Source: Qipengyuania atrilutea
GTDB lineage: Bacteria > Pseudomonadota > Alphaproteobacteria > Sphingomonadales > Sphingomonadaceae
NCBI RefSeq assembly: GCF_013370205.1
Contig: NZ_JABWGV010000001.1
Location: 930,001-994,000, forward strand
DNA: 64,000 nt
Direction of reading: 5' to 3'
The notes below the pieces were generated by a model. The model was not told the DNA's origin. It made no database searches and saw only the letters and a program-made list of their open reading frames with translations. The translations under genes and the position numbers were made by a program. Shown one piece after another: positions 47,179 to 56,133 of this stretch (position 1 is its first letter; every line of letters begins with the position of its first letter).

Positions 47179-47907
47179 TCAGCGCGTCATTTCGTATTTC
47201 AGCCCGAGCATGATACCCACTCCGACCTCGCCCGGTTCGATAGGCGTAGAGACATCCGCGGATTCCGTACGTACTGCCATTGGAGGGGGAGGCGGAACGG
47301 GACCGTAGCCATGGACGCTCTCGTTCACCTCGATGAGCCGTACATCGCTGTAGCCGGCCAACCGCGCATATTCGCGCGCCTGCGACAGGCCGCGGGCAAA
47401 CGCAGTCCGGCGTGCTTCGGCCTTGATGGCGGTATCGTCCTCGACCATGAACGTCGGACCGTAAACGTTGTTCGCACCCGCCTGAACCAGCGCGTCCAGC
47501 ACCTCGCCTGCCGACTTCAGATCGCGAAGGGTAACGCTCACCTGATTGTTCACATTGTATCCGTCGAAGGTCTGCTCGCCCGTTTGCTGATTGTAACGGT
47601 AGTTGGGGCTGAGATTGAAGCTGGAGGTCTGGATATCCTTCCGCTCGATGCCGAGTTGGCGCATCTGCGCGATCAGCTTGTCCATCGCTTCCGCGTTCTG
47701 CTGGATTGCTTCGCGCGCTGTGGGAGCGCGGGTTTGCACACCGGCATTGATCATCGCGACATCGGGCGCCGTACGCACGGTTTCGCTCACTGACAGTTCG
47801 ACGACCGGGTTCTGGACCTGGATCTGAACTTCCGCGGCGGCGGCAGGCACTGCGATCGGAAGCGCGATCAGCGCAAGGGATAGCGAGGGAAGCAGTTTAC
47901 GCACCAT
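47179..47907 (-). CDS. Exported SIMPL-domain protein
   Basis: Periplasmic protein of unknown biochemical role (YggE-like). Seen: signal peptide (~1-24), then a SIMPL domain with VSVTLRDLKSAGEVLDALVQAGANNVYGPTF-type sequence and AFARGLSQAREYARLAGY. 242 residues. AGGAG lies 7 bases before ATG 47907. Confidence 0.9.
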   Translation of the reverse strand: MVRKLLPSLSLALIALPIAVPAAAAEVQIQVQNPVVELSVSETVRTAPDVAMINAGVQTRAPTAREAIQQNAEAMDKLIAQMRQLGIERKDIQTSSFNLSPNYRYNQQTGEQTFDGYNVNNQVSVTLRDLKSAGEVLDALVQAGANNVYGPTFMVEDDTAIKAEARRTAFARGLSQAREYARLAGYSDVRLIEVNESVHGYGPVPPPPPMAVRTESADVSTPIEPGEVGVGIMLGLKYEMTR

Positions 47908-48009
47908 GACGATTCTCCTGTTAAATGTTACATTATATCCGCGCCGTATGCTTTCCGCCGAGTGAACCGGCTTGTTACCGCCGCCGCCTGCGTTTAAGCG
48001 GCCCCCATT

Positions 48010-49803
48010 ATGGCACAGCCCCCAATTTTGAGCCTCGAAGACGTCGCCCTGCAGATCGGCGGCAAGTGGCTATTCGAAGGGCTAGACCTGCATATCGCAC
48101 CGCGCGACCGGATCGCGCTGATCGGCCGCAACGGGGCAGGAAAGACGACGCTGTTCCGCCTCGTCATGGACCGCCTGGAAACCGACCGCGGACAGCGCAA
48201 GGTGAAGCCGGGAACGCGGATCGTGCTGCTCGAACAGGAACCCGATTTCAGCACGCACGAAACGCTGATGGATTTCGCTCTTGCGGGGACGCATGCCCCT
48301 GCCGAGCATGAGATTGAGGCAATCGCCGGACAGCTCGGAATCGATATGAGCACACCCGCTGCCGGAGCCAGTGGAGGCGAGCGGCGCCGCGCCGCCATCG
48401 CCCGCGCACTTGCGCAGGACCCCGACCTGCTGCTCATGGACGAGCCGACCAACCACCTCGACCTTGCCGCCATCGACTGGCTCGAAGACTGGCTATCGCG
48501 CTACACGGGCGCATTCCTCGTCATCAGTCACGACCGGACCTTTCTCAAGCGGCTGACCCGCGCCACGCTGTGGCTCGACCGCGGTTCGCTCAGGCGCAAG
48601 GAAGTCGGTTTTGGCGGCTACGAAGCGTGGGAAGAGCAGGTCTACGCCGAAGAGGCGCGCGCCGCCGAAAAACTCGATGCGAAGCTCAAGCTCGAAGCCC
48701 ATTGGCTCGAACGCGGCGTCACTGCGCGGCGCAAGCGCAACCAGGGGCGGCTCGAAAAGCTCTTCCAGATGCGGGCCCAGCGGGCTTCGATGATTTCGAG
48801 CGCCGGTACCGCGAAGCTGAAGCTGGCGAGCGACGAGGACTTCAAGTCGAAGTCGGTCATCGTCGCGCAGGACGTCAACAAATCATACGGCGAGCGCAAG
48901 ATCATCCGCGACTTCTCGCTACGCATCCAGCGCGGCGACCGGATCGGCGTGGTCGGCGCAAACGGCGCCGGCAAGACGACGCTGCTGAAGCTGCTGACCG
49001 GAGAGATCGAGCCCGACAGCGGCAGCGTTACGATCGCGCAGAACCTCACCGGCGTCATGATCGACCAGCAGCGCAGCCTTATGACCGAGGGACTGACCGT
49101 GCGGCAGGTGCTGGCCGAAGGCGGCGACTGGATCGACGTTGGCGATACGCGCAAGCATGTGCAGGGCTACCTGAAAGAGTTCCTGTTCGATCCCGGCATC
49201 GTCGATACCAAGGTCGCCACGCTTTCAGGCGGCGAGCGTTCGCGCCTGCTGCTCGCCCGTGAGTTCGCGCGCAAATCGAACCTGCTCGTGCTGGACGAGC
49301 CGACGAACGATCTTGACCTCGAAACGCTCGACCTCTTGCAGGAAGTCATCGCGGATTACGACGGCACCGTGCTCATCGTAAGCCACGACCGCGACTTTCT
49401 GGACCGGACGGTGACGGTCACGCTTGGCCTCGACGGAAGCGGCTTCGTCGATGTCGTAGCAGGCGGCTACGAAGACTGGGCCGCGAAACGCAGCGAGCGA
49501 ACTGCGAAGTCAGCCAAGCCGAAGGACAGTTCGTCCGATACACCGGCACTCCCGCCCCCTCCGGCTCCGAAGTCAAGCAAGCTCTCCTACAAGGACCAGC
49601 GCGATTACGAATTGTTGCCGGACCGGATTGCAGAACTCGAAACCGCAATCTCGAAAGGCGAGGAAATCTTGTCCGATCCCGCTCTTTACACCTCCGACCC
49701 GCAGAAGTTCGCGAATATTTCGAAGGGTCTGGAGAATGCCCGCGCGGAGAAGGACGCGGCGGAAGAACGCTGGCTCATGCTGGCGGAACAGGTCGAGGGT
49801 TGA
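48010..49803 (+). CDS. ABC-F ATPase (Uup-like)
   Basis: Soluble twin-ATPase acting on ribosomes or DNA rather than in transport. Seen: two cassettes with Walker A GRNGAGKTT (~38) and GANGAGKTT (~318), signatures ASGGERRR and LSGGERSR, Walker B LLLMDEPTNHLD and LVLDEPTNDLD, no membrane helices, and a C-terminal coiled coil (~525-597) after a Pro-rich linker, which is the Uup hallmark. 597 residues. Confidence 0.92.
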   Translation: MAQPPILSLEDVALQIGGKWLFEGLDLHIAPRDRIALIGRNGAGKTTLFRLVMDRLETDRGQRKVKPGTRIVLLEQEPDFSTHETLMDFALAGTHAPAEHEIEAIAGQLGIDMSTPAAGASGGERRRAAIARALAQDPDLLLMDEPTNHLDLAAIDWLEDWLSRYTGAFLVISHDRTFLKRLTRATLWLDRGSLRRKEVGFGGYEAWEEQVYAEEARAAEKLDAKLKLEAHWLERGVTARRKRNQGRLEKLFQMRAQRASMISSAGTAKLKLASDEDFKSKSVIVAQDVNKSYGERKIIRDFSLRIQRGDRIGVVGANGAGKTTLLKLLTGEIEPDSGSVTIAQNLTGVMIDQQRSLMTEGLTVRQVLAEGGDWIDVGDTRKHVQGYLKEFLFDPGIVDTKVATLSGGERSRLLLAREFARKSNLLVLDEPTNDLDLETLDLLQEVIADYDGTVLIVSHDRDFLDRTVTVTLGLDGSGFVDVVAGGYEDWAAKRSERTAKSAKPKDSSSDTPALPPPPAPKSSKLSYKDQRDYELLPDRIAELETAISKGEEILSDPALYTSDPQKFANISKGLENARAEKDAAEERWLMLAEQVEG

Positions 49804-50378
49804 GCCTTCACCAGGAAGTCGCCGCCTGCCGCTTCTGCGAAGCGTACCTGCCGCTCGAACCCAAGCCGATCGCCCAGTTTTCGGGCACGTCGCGCATACT
49901 CGTGGTCGGACAAGCGCCCGGACGCATCACGCACGAAACCGGCATACCGTTCGAGGATAAGTCGGGTGAGCGGCTCGCGGAATGGCTCGGCATAAGTTCG
50001 GAGACGCTGCACGACCCGGCCCGGGTCGCTATCGTTTCCATGGGGCTTTGCTACCCTGGCAAGGCGAAGGGCGGAGACAATCCGCCCCGCCCCGAATGCG
50101 CGCCGCTGTGGCACGCGCGAATCCTCGCAGAACTGCCGGCGGACCGGCTGACACTGCTCGTCGGCACCTATGCACAGCGATATTACCTGCCGGACACCCG
50201 CAAACTTACGATGACGGAGCGCATCCGGCGTTACCGCGACTACCTGCCGCGTTTCCTTCCCCTGCCCCACCCTTCGTGGCGTAGCACCTTGTGGATGAGA
50301 CAGAACCCCTGGTTCGCGGAAGAGGTGCTGCCCGATCTCCGGGACCGGGTCAGCACGCTGCTTCGCGGCGAAGCCTAG
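49800..50378 (+). CDS. Uracil-DNA glycosylase family protein
   Basis: Probable DNA-repair glycosylase-fold protein. Seen: VVGQAPGRITHETGIPFEDKSGERL at the active-site position and the C-terminal LPHPSWRSTLW motif. An N-terminal Cys pair exists (CRFC), but the full four-Cys iron-sulphur set is not evident. Starts with TTG overlapping the uup-like stop (TTGA), so it is coupled. 192 residues. True uracil activity is unproven for this subfamily. Confidence 0.8.
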   Translation: MSLHQEVAACRFCEAYLPLEPKPIAQFSGTSRILVVGQAPGRITHETGIPFEDKSGERLAEWLGISSETLHDPARVAIVSMGLCYPGKAKGGDNPPRPECAPLWHARILAELPADRLTLLVGTYAQRYYLPDTRKLTMTERIRRYRDYLPRFLPLPHPSWRSTLWMRQNPWFAEEVLPDLRDRVSTLLRGEA

Positions 50379-50382
50379 TCGG

Positions 50383-50964
50383 TCAGGTCAGGCCTTCGGC
50401 CTTCATTGCTTTCTGGACAGCATCGCGCTGTTTGTTGCGTTCCCGGTACTGGACAAGCGCGTCAGGCAGTTCAATGCCGAAGTTCTCTGCCCAGGTAAGG
50501 GTCACGAACAGGTAGTTGTCGGCTACGCTTGGCCCTTCGCCCACAAGCCATTCGCTGCCATTCATCTGGTCCTCGACCAGCTTGTAGTTCTTCGCGAGCT
50601 TCTGCTTCGCCTTTTGTTTCTGCTCGTCGCTCGCCTCGCCGAACAGCGGATGATACGCGCCGTGCAGTTCGGTGCCGATGAAACCGAGCCATTCGAGGAT
50701 TCGGTAGAACGGTTCACCGGCGGGCAGGCCGCCCGTATTCTCTGCGATGTAGGTCAGAACCGCAGGGTTTTCGGTAATCAGCCCGCAGTCGCCCGTATCT
50801 ATGGCGGGAACGTAGCCGCGCGGATTGATCTCGTAGAAGTCGTCGCCGTTTTCTGTTTCGTGGCTGGAGAGGTCGACCTTCACCGCCTCGAAATCCTTGC
50901 CGCCTTCGATCAGGGCGATGTGACTGGCGAGGCTGCAGGCGCCGGGCGAGTAGTAGAGTTTCAT
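50383..50964 (-). CDS. Glutathione S-transferase family protein
   Basis: Seen: N-terminal thioredoxin fold with MKLYYSPGACSLASHIAL, where the Ser/Cys of beta-class GSTs lies at the helix start, then GYVPAIDTGD and ITENPAVLTYIAE. A C-terminal helical domain follows. 193 residues. GGAG lies 10 bases ahead of the ATG. Substrate unknown. Convergent with the glycosylase gene. Confidence 0.9.
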   Translation of the reverse strand: MKLYYSPGACSLASHIALIEGGKDFEAVKVDLSSHETENGDDFYEINPRGYVPAIDTGDCGLITENPAVLTYIAENTGGLPAGEPFYRILEWLGFIGTELHGAYHPLFGEASDEQKQKAKQKLAKNYKLVEDQMNGSEWLVGEGPSVADNYLFVTLTWAENFGIELPDALVQYRERNKQRDAVQKAMKAEGLT

Positions 50965-51032
50965 TCGGGGTTGCTCCGTTTGATAAAGGTTAGCGCCTTA
51001 CTTACGGACGCGAGCCGCTGCGGGTTCCGCAA

Positions 51033-51512
51033 TCAGCCGATGCGGTAGAAGTCGGCCACCCGGTCGAGCGCGAGTTTCAGCACTAGCTTCCCGCTGCGCG
51101 AAGGCCACGACAGGCCTTTCTCGGCTGCGGAGAGGCTTTCTCCCGCGCACACCACGCGCCACAGAATGTCGGCCATACCGCGCCCGGCATGAGCGACCGC
51201 TCCATCGAAGCGCTGCCTGGCCGCTACCTGCCGTTCCGATGGATTGAGCCCCCGATCCGCATTCTGTCCCGAAATGCGCAACGGGATCCACCGCATGGTG
51301 ACGTTCGCCGATAGCTGCGAGCGTTCGTAATCGGCGCGAAGCTGCTCTCCGGCGGCGAACAGGCGGTCGTCGATATGTCCACGCGCGTGAAGCCAGCTGA
51401 TCGGCGACTCGGCGAGGTTGACCGTCGCGCTTCGTCCGCGCCTGTTCCGCGACCGTGAGGCCCGCCGCGGTCCCTCGCTCGTCAGTTCGCGTTCGCTTAA
51501 TTCCTGTTTCAT
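51033..51512 (-). CDS. DUF6456 protein
   Basis: Function unknown; alphaproteobacterial family. Seen: 159 residues, basic N-terminus (RRASRSRNRRGR), ESPISWLHARGHIDDRLFAAGEQLRADYE, and HAGRGMADILWRVVCAGESLSAAEKGLSWPSRSGKLVL, a layout typical of DUF6456. Divergent from an XRE regulator over about 100 bases. ATG 51512 is chosen by homology; the longer frame is antisense to that regulator. Confidence 0.82.
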   Translation of the reverse strand: MKQELSERELTSEGPRRASRSRNRRGRSATVNLAESPISWLHARGHIDDRLFAAGEQLRADYERSQLSANVTMRWIPLRISGQNADRGLNPSERQVAARQRFDGAVAHAGRGMADILWRVVCAGESLSAAEKGLSWPSRSGKLVLKLALDRVADFYRIG

Positions 51513-51585
51513 GAATGCCGGTCCCGTTGTTGAAAACAAAGGCGGGCCGCTTGCCAACGGACGGGGCGTGTAGGAAAGATAATTC

Positions 51586-51596
51586 ACCAATTTGGT
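51586..51596. promoter_or_regulatory. Palindromic candidate operator
   Basis: ACCAATTTGGT, a perfect 5-1-5 palindrome 17 bases before the XRE start and within the divergent promoter region. Dimeric helix-turn-helix regulators often bind such sites, so autoregulation is possible. It is short. Confidence 0.4.
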
Positions 51597-51612
51597 TAGT
51601 AGAGACCGCGCC

Positions 51613-52185
51613 ATGATCAACCGCATCCGTACCGTTCGCAAAGAAAGGGGCTGGACGCTCGCCGATCTCGCCGAAGCTTGCGATCCGCCGACCACTGCGC
51701 AAACGATCGGGCGGCTTGAAACCGGGATGCGCACGCTATCGGTAAAGTGGATGGAGCGGATCGGTGCGGCGCTCGGCGTCGATCCGGACATTCTGGTGCG
51801 ATCCGAACAGAACGATACCGCGCAGGTGGTAGCAGTCCTGAAAGACGGCGGTGCCGAGGCGCTCGAAGACCCGCACGACGCAATGCTCGCCACCGAGCTC
51901 GGCGGTGACGGCCCGCTCATGGTCCTGACGGTCGAGGCGAGCGTCGGCGAATACCGCAGCGGCGACCAGCTGTGGCTGCGCCAGGTCGATCCGGCTGACA
52001 GCGGGCGGGCGATCAACCGCGACGTGCTCGTGCCCCGCCCCGGCGGCCGCTTCGCCTTTGGCAGGCTTATCGACCGCCGCGGCAGTCTCGTCGGGCTGCT
52101 TCCGCCCGGTCACGGCGAGAAACAGATGGTGGTCGACGACCCCGCCTGGATCGGGGTCGCCGAAATGCTCGTTCGGCGGCTCTAG
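51613..52185 (+). CDS. XRE-family regulator with degenerate C-terminal domain
   Basis: Seen: helix-turn-helix ~3-60 (MINRIRTVRKERGWTLADLA, TIGRLETGMR), then a beta-rich domain (~85-190) reminiscent of the S24/LexA-C fold. No catalytic Ser-Lys dyad is evident, so self-cleavage is not expected. ATG 51613 fits the domain start. Its stop overlaps the convergent secF end by 4 bases. 190 residues. Confidence 0.82.
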   Translation: MINRIRTVRKERGWTLADLAEACDPPTTAQTIGRLETGMRTLSVKWMERIGAALGVDPDILVRSEQNDTAQVVAVLKDGGAEALEDPHDAMLATELGGDGPLMVLTVEASVGEYRSGDQLWLRQVDPADSGRAINRDVLVPRPGGRFAFGRLIDRRGSLVGLLPPGHGEKQMVVDDPAWIGVAEMLVRRL

Positions 52186-53159
52186 AGCTCGCCGCGCGCA
52201 ATCCGCTCCTGCCGGTCGGCGACGTTCTCGCGCGGGATGAAGCTGTCGGAATTGACCTTCAGCCAAAGCAGTATCGGCGCTGCCATGTAGACCGAGCTGT
52301 AGGTACCGACGAACAGGCCGAGCACGATCGCAGCGACCAGACCGAACAGACTGGCCGGTCCGAACAGCAATAGCGGGATTAGCGCGATGAGCAGCGTCAG
52401 CGACGTCATCACCGTCCGTGCCAGCGTCTCGTTGACCGAAAGGTCGAGCAATTCGGGCAGCGGCATCTTGCGGTACTTCTTCAGGTTTTCGCGGATGCGG
52501 TCGTAAACGACGATCGTATCGTTCAGCGAGTAACCGATGATTGCGAGAATGGCGGCGATGATCTGGAGCGAGAACTCGATCTGGAACAGCGCGAACATAC
52601 CCAGCGTCAGGGAAACGTCGTGAAACAGTGCGAACAGCGCGCCGACACCGAACTGCCATTCGAAGCGGACCCAGATGTAGATTGCGACCGCCAGCATGGC
52701 GGCGAGCAGCGCGTAGACCGCGCGCTCGCGGAATTCTCCGGAAACCTTACCCGACACGGTATCGCGGCCGTCCAGTTGGAAGTCCGGATAATTCGTCTGC
52801 AGCGTCGAGGTGATCTGCTCCGCGATGCGATCGGCTGCTTCCTTGTCGTCCGCGACCTCGTCGGGCAGGCGAACGCGGATCGAAACCTGGTTCGGCTCGC
52901 CGAAGCGCTGCACCACCGGGTCGCCGTAGCCTAGCGCGCCGACGGTCTCGCGAATTTCCGGGATCGGCGCCGCGGAGCTTTCGGTGAACGTTGCGCGGAT
53001 TTCCTGACCGCCTGCGAAGTCGACCCCGTAATTAAGCCCCTGCGTCGCTACCGCGACCCAGCTTGCTACGATCAGGATGATGCTGACGACGAAGAACGGC
53101 ACGCGCCATTTCAGGAACGGGATGTTCGTATCATCGGGAACGAGTTTGAGAAGTCGCAT
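52182..53159 (-). CDS. secF: Protein translocase subunit SecF
   Basis: Works with SecD to pull exported proteins using the proton gradient. Seen: six membrane helices, first periplasmic domain after GLNYGVDFAGGQEI, and SLNDTIVVYDRIREN, the SecF signature. AGGGA precedes ATG 53159. 325 residues. Twelve bases after secD. Confidence 0.96.
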   Translation of the reverse strand: MRLLKLVPDDTNIPFLKWRVPFFVVSIILIVASWVAVATQGLNYGVDFAGGQEIRATFTESSAAPIPEIRETVGALGYGDPVVQRFGEPNQVSIRVRLPDEVADDKEAADRIAEQITSTLQTNYPDFQLDGRDTVSGKVSGEFRERAVYALLAAMLAVAIYIWVRFEWQFGVGALFALFHDVSLTLGMFALFQIEFSLQIIAAILAIIGYSLNDTIVVYDRIRENLKKYRKMPLPELLDLSVNETLARTVMTSLTLLIALIPLLLFGPASLFGLVAAIVLGLFVGTYSSVYMAAPILLWLKVNSDSFIPRENVADRQERIARGEL

Positions 53160-53171
53160 GTCAGTAAATCC

Positions 53172-54767
53172 CTAAACGTTCAGGTCGCTTGGCCGCGACT
53201 TGCGCAGCCAGCCTGCGACCCACATCCGGGTCAGCGTCACCGCGGTGAAGACCGAGGTGAACAGGCCGATGATGAGAACCACTGCGAAGCCCCGAATCGG
53301 ACCGGAGCCGAACAGGAACAGCAGCACGCCGGCGATGAAGTTGGTGACGTTAGCGTCGTAGATCGCGCGGCTTGCTTCCTTGTAGCCGTTCTCGACCGCA
53401 GCGATGACCCGCCGCCCCCGTTTTCGCTCTTCACGTATGCGTTCGTTGATAAGGACGTTTGCGTCCACCGCCGCACCGATTGTCAGCACGAAGCCCGCGA
53501 TGCCAGGCAGCGTCAGCGTGGTATTTAGGATCGCCATGATCCCGAGCAGCATCAGGACGTTGAACACCAGCGCTACGGTCGCGTAGATGCCGAAGCGGCC
53601 GTAAGTCACGATCATGAGCACGACCACGGCGAGCGAGCCGATGCCCATCGCGATCATCCCGCGGCGGATCGAATCCGCGCCGAGGTCCGGGCCAACGGTA
53701 CGCTCTTCGATTACTGCCAAATCTACGGGCAACGCACCGGAGCGGAGCGAGATTGCCAGCCGGTTCGCGCTTTCGACGGTGAAGCTGCCGGAAATTTGCG
53801 CCGTACCGCCCAGAATTGGCTCGTTGATGTTCGGAGCCGAAAGCACTTTACCGTCGAGGATGATGGCGAAAGGGCGGTTCACATTTTCGGACGTCAAGGT
53901 GCCGAAACGCGCGGCGCCCTGTTGGTCGAACTGGATCGTCACGACCGGCGTATTGTTTTCATCGAAGCTCTGCTGTGCGCCGACGAGGTTGTCTCCGCGA
54001 ATGCCGCCGAGCCGGCGTACCGCTACGGACTGGCCTGCGAACGGCGAATCCTCGACATAGGGAAAGATCTCGGACCCGGGCGGGACAATGCCCTGCGCTA
54101 CGTCCGCAGGCAGAGCGTTCTGGTCGACGAGTTTAAATTCAAGTTGGGCGGTTTCGCCGAGCAGCGCCTTCAGCGCGTCGGGATCTTCGAGGCCCGGCAC
54201 CTGAACGACGATGCGGTTATCGCCCTGCCGGATGATGGTCGGCTCGCGTGTGCCGAGTTCGTCGATCCGCTTGCGGACAACTTCGACCGCGCTTTCCATC
54301 GCCTGATCGACTGCCGCGTCGAGACCCTGCGCAGTCGGCGTCAGAACGAACCGGCTTCCGTCCATGACGGTCAGATCCCACTCGCGGACCATGCCGGTGC
54401 CGTTGATGAACGGCAGCAAGATCTCACGCGCGCGGTCGATCTCGCTGGCGTCGTCGAGCATGAAGCTGAGGCGTCCGCCCTGCGTCGATACGTCGCCGAT
54501 CCGGATCCGCGGTTCGGCCTGCCGCATGGCGGTGCGAACCGATTCCTCCATGTTTTCCAGCCGCTGCGCACGCACTTCCTGCGGATTCGCTTCGAGCAGA
54601 AGATGGCTGCCGCCGGCAAGGTCGAGGCCGAGGTTGATGGTCGGGTCGGGTAGCGCATCAGGCCACGCCTGGTTTGCCAGCAAGGCGATCGAAGGCAGCG
54701 CGGCGAGCGCGGCAATCGCGGTCAGCCCCCACAGCCATAGTTTTTTCCATAAGGGAAAATCGAGCAT
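53172..54767 (-). CDS. secD: Protein translocase subunit SecD
   Basis: Seen: N-terminal helix, NLGLDLAGGSHLLLE, a large periplasmic domain (~45-345), then five helices with GAAVDANVLINERIREE. 531 residues. AGGA lies 8 bases before ATG 54767. Middle gene of yajC-secD-secF. Confidence 0.96.
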   Translation of the reverse strand: MLDFPLWKKLWLWGLTAIAALAALPSIALLANQAWPDALPDPTINLGLDLAGGSHLLLEANPQEVRAQRLENMEESVRTAMRQAEPRIRIGDVSTQGGRLSFMLDDASEIDRAREILLPFINGTGMVREWDLTVMDGSRFVLTPTAQGLDAAVDQAMESAVEVVRKRIDELGTREPTIIRQGDNRIVVQVPGLEDPDALKALLGETAQLEFKLVDQNALPADVAQGIVPPGSEIFPYVEDSPFAGQSVAVRRLGGIRGDNLVGAQQSFDENNTPVVTIQFDQQGAARFGTLTSENVNRPFAIILDGKVLSAPNINEPILGGTAQISGSFTVESANRLAISLRSGALPVDLAVIEERTVGPDLGADSIRRGMIAMGIGSLAVVVLMIVTYGRFGIYATVALVFNVLMLLGIMAILNTTLTLPGIAGFVLTIGAAVDANVLINERIREERKRGRRVIAAVENGYKEASRAIYDANVTNFIAGVLLFLFGSGPIRGFAVVLIIGLFTSVFTAVTLTRMWVAGWLRKSRPSDLNV

Positions 54768-54835
54768 CTAATAATCCTATCGTCGCCCGGCGGAACAGAA
54801 GGTCCGCAGCGGACAGAATGTCTGGCTGCGCAGCG

Positions 54836-55168
54836 TCAGTCGTTCGCCCCGGCCTTGCCCTTGACCGCGCCGCCGGGAGCAAGAATGTCGCCGATGGTGC
54901 TCTTGACCGCCTTGACCCGCACGCCCTGCGCCAGTTCGATCTCGGCGTAGGTGTCGTCGACCTTGACGATCTTTCCGACGAGCCCGCCGGCGGTCACGAC
55001 CTGGTCGCCCTTCTTCATCGCCTCGACCTTTTCGGCATGCTCCTTCTGCCGCCGCATTTGCGGGCGGATGATAAGGAACCAGAAGATGGCGATCATGCCG
55101 ACGATCGGCACCCACTGCACCCATCCCGGAGGGGCTTCGGCACCGGCAGCGGCGATAATGTGGATCAT
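54836..55168 (-). CDS. yajC: Sec translocase accessory protein YajC
   Basis: Small membrane partner of SecDF. Seen: 110 residues, one membrane segment (~20-37, VPIVGMIAIFWFLIIRPQ), then QMRRQKEHAEKVEAMKKGDQVVTAGGLVGKIVKV. First gene of the Sec operon. The 230-base region upstream to tRNA-Pro shows no gene. Confidence 0.95.
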   Translation of the reverse strand: MIHIIAAAGAEAPPGWVQWVPIVGMIAIFWFLIIRPQMRRQKEHAEKVEAMKKGDQVVTAGGLVGKIVKVDDTYAEIELAQGVRVKAVKSTIGDILAPGGAVKGKAGAND

Positions 55169-55398
55169 GTGAAAAGGCTCTATCTGTTACGGATCGCTCT
55201 CCGGTCTGCGGAAGATGGCGAGGCTTCGATGAAATGCTAGTGACCCTCGCGCAATCCGCCGATACGGAATTACGGCTGCGCGCCTAGCAGCATTGCAAAT
55301 CGGGAGCAACGGCGCGCGTCACGGATATGCGCGGGGATGATTGAACGCCGCGCTTGCCATGCGGCAGAGGCGGGCCTATAGCGCCGCCTCCACTGGAA

Positions 55399-55475
55399 CG
55401 GGACGTAGCGCAGCCTGGTAGCGCATCACACTGGGGGTGTGGGGGTCGCTGGTTCGAATCCAGTCGTCCCGACCA
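55399..55475 (+). tRNA. tRNA-Pro (GGG)
   Basis: Complete cloverleaf: acceptor CGGGACG/CGTCCCG, anticodon loop CTGGGGG (anticodon GGG), T-loop TTCGAAT and encoded CCA at 55473-55475. Confidence 0.97.
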
Positions 55476-55526
55476 GTGGAATTACCCCCCCTTTGTATGT
55501 CAGTCGGCTCGAAGCGACCGGGTAGA

Positions 55527-55976
55527 TCAGCCCGGGCTGTCGTTGCGCGTCGGCGGTACCGCGCGGCCCTCGCCTGCATCGGCTGACATGGCAACGAAGC
55601 CGACGAGCGCGGAAATCGACGCGGCAGTACCGAGCACGTCCGGACCGTCTGTCGCTGCCGACAAGGCTTCTCCGCACACGCCTTCGTACCAGTCAAGCCA
55701 CTCCGCCCAATCGTAGCGCCGGCCTTCCTGACGGTCGATGTAAGCCCGGCCTGCGTACTTCCAGTCTCCGGCAGCATTATCGCCCCCAAGCCAGTCGCGA
55801 TATTCCGGTGCAATGTCCTGACAATCCCACATACGCGGCGGGGGGAGCGCCTCGGCGCGGTCGCCGTTCCATTCGGTCGGTTCGGTCGCAGCCCGATCGT
55901 CCGCCCGCTGTATCTGGGCAGTACCCGCGGTCCCCGCGAGGCTGGCTGCAAGCAGAGCAATTATCGCCGTCTTCAT
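55527..55976 (-). CDS. Exported hypothetical protein
   Basis: Family not recognised. Seen: signal peptide (~1-20), then a Trp/Tyr/Asp-rich segment (YRDWLGGDNAAGDW, YDWAEWLDWYEGVCGEAL) with two Cys, and a C-terminal hydrophobic stretch (~115-130). GAGGAG lies 7 bases ahead of ATG 55976. 149 residues. Confidence 0.7.
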   Translation of the reverse strand: MKTAIIALLAASLAGTAGTAQIQRADDRAATEPTEWNGDRAEALPPPRMWDCQDIAPEYRDWLGGDNAAGDWKYAGRAYIDRQEGRRYDWAEWLDWYEGVCGEALSAATDGPDVLGTAASISALVGFVAMSADAGEGRAVPPTRNDSPG

Positions 55977-56133
55977 CAATCGCTCCTCGGTAGCTCGACG
56001 CTCGCTTTACGCGAACATGGTTAATTGCTGCATAACGTCCCGCTTTGTTCTTGCCAAGCGCGAGCGCGGCGCGCTTGCAGTCGCGCTTCAAGCCTTGCAT
56101 GGCGGCAGCCGATCAACCGAGGAGCATCGATAT

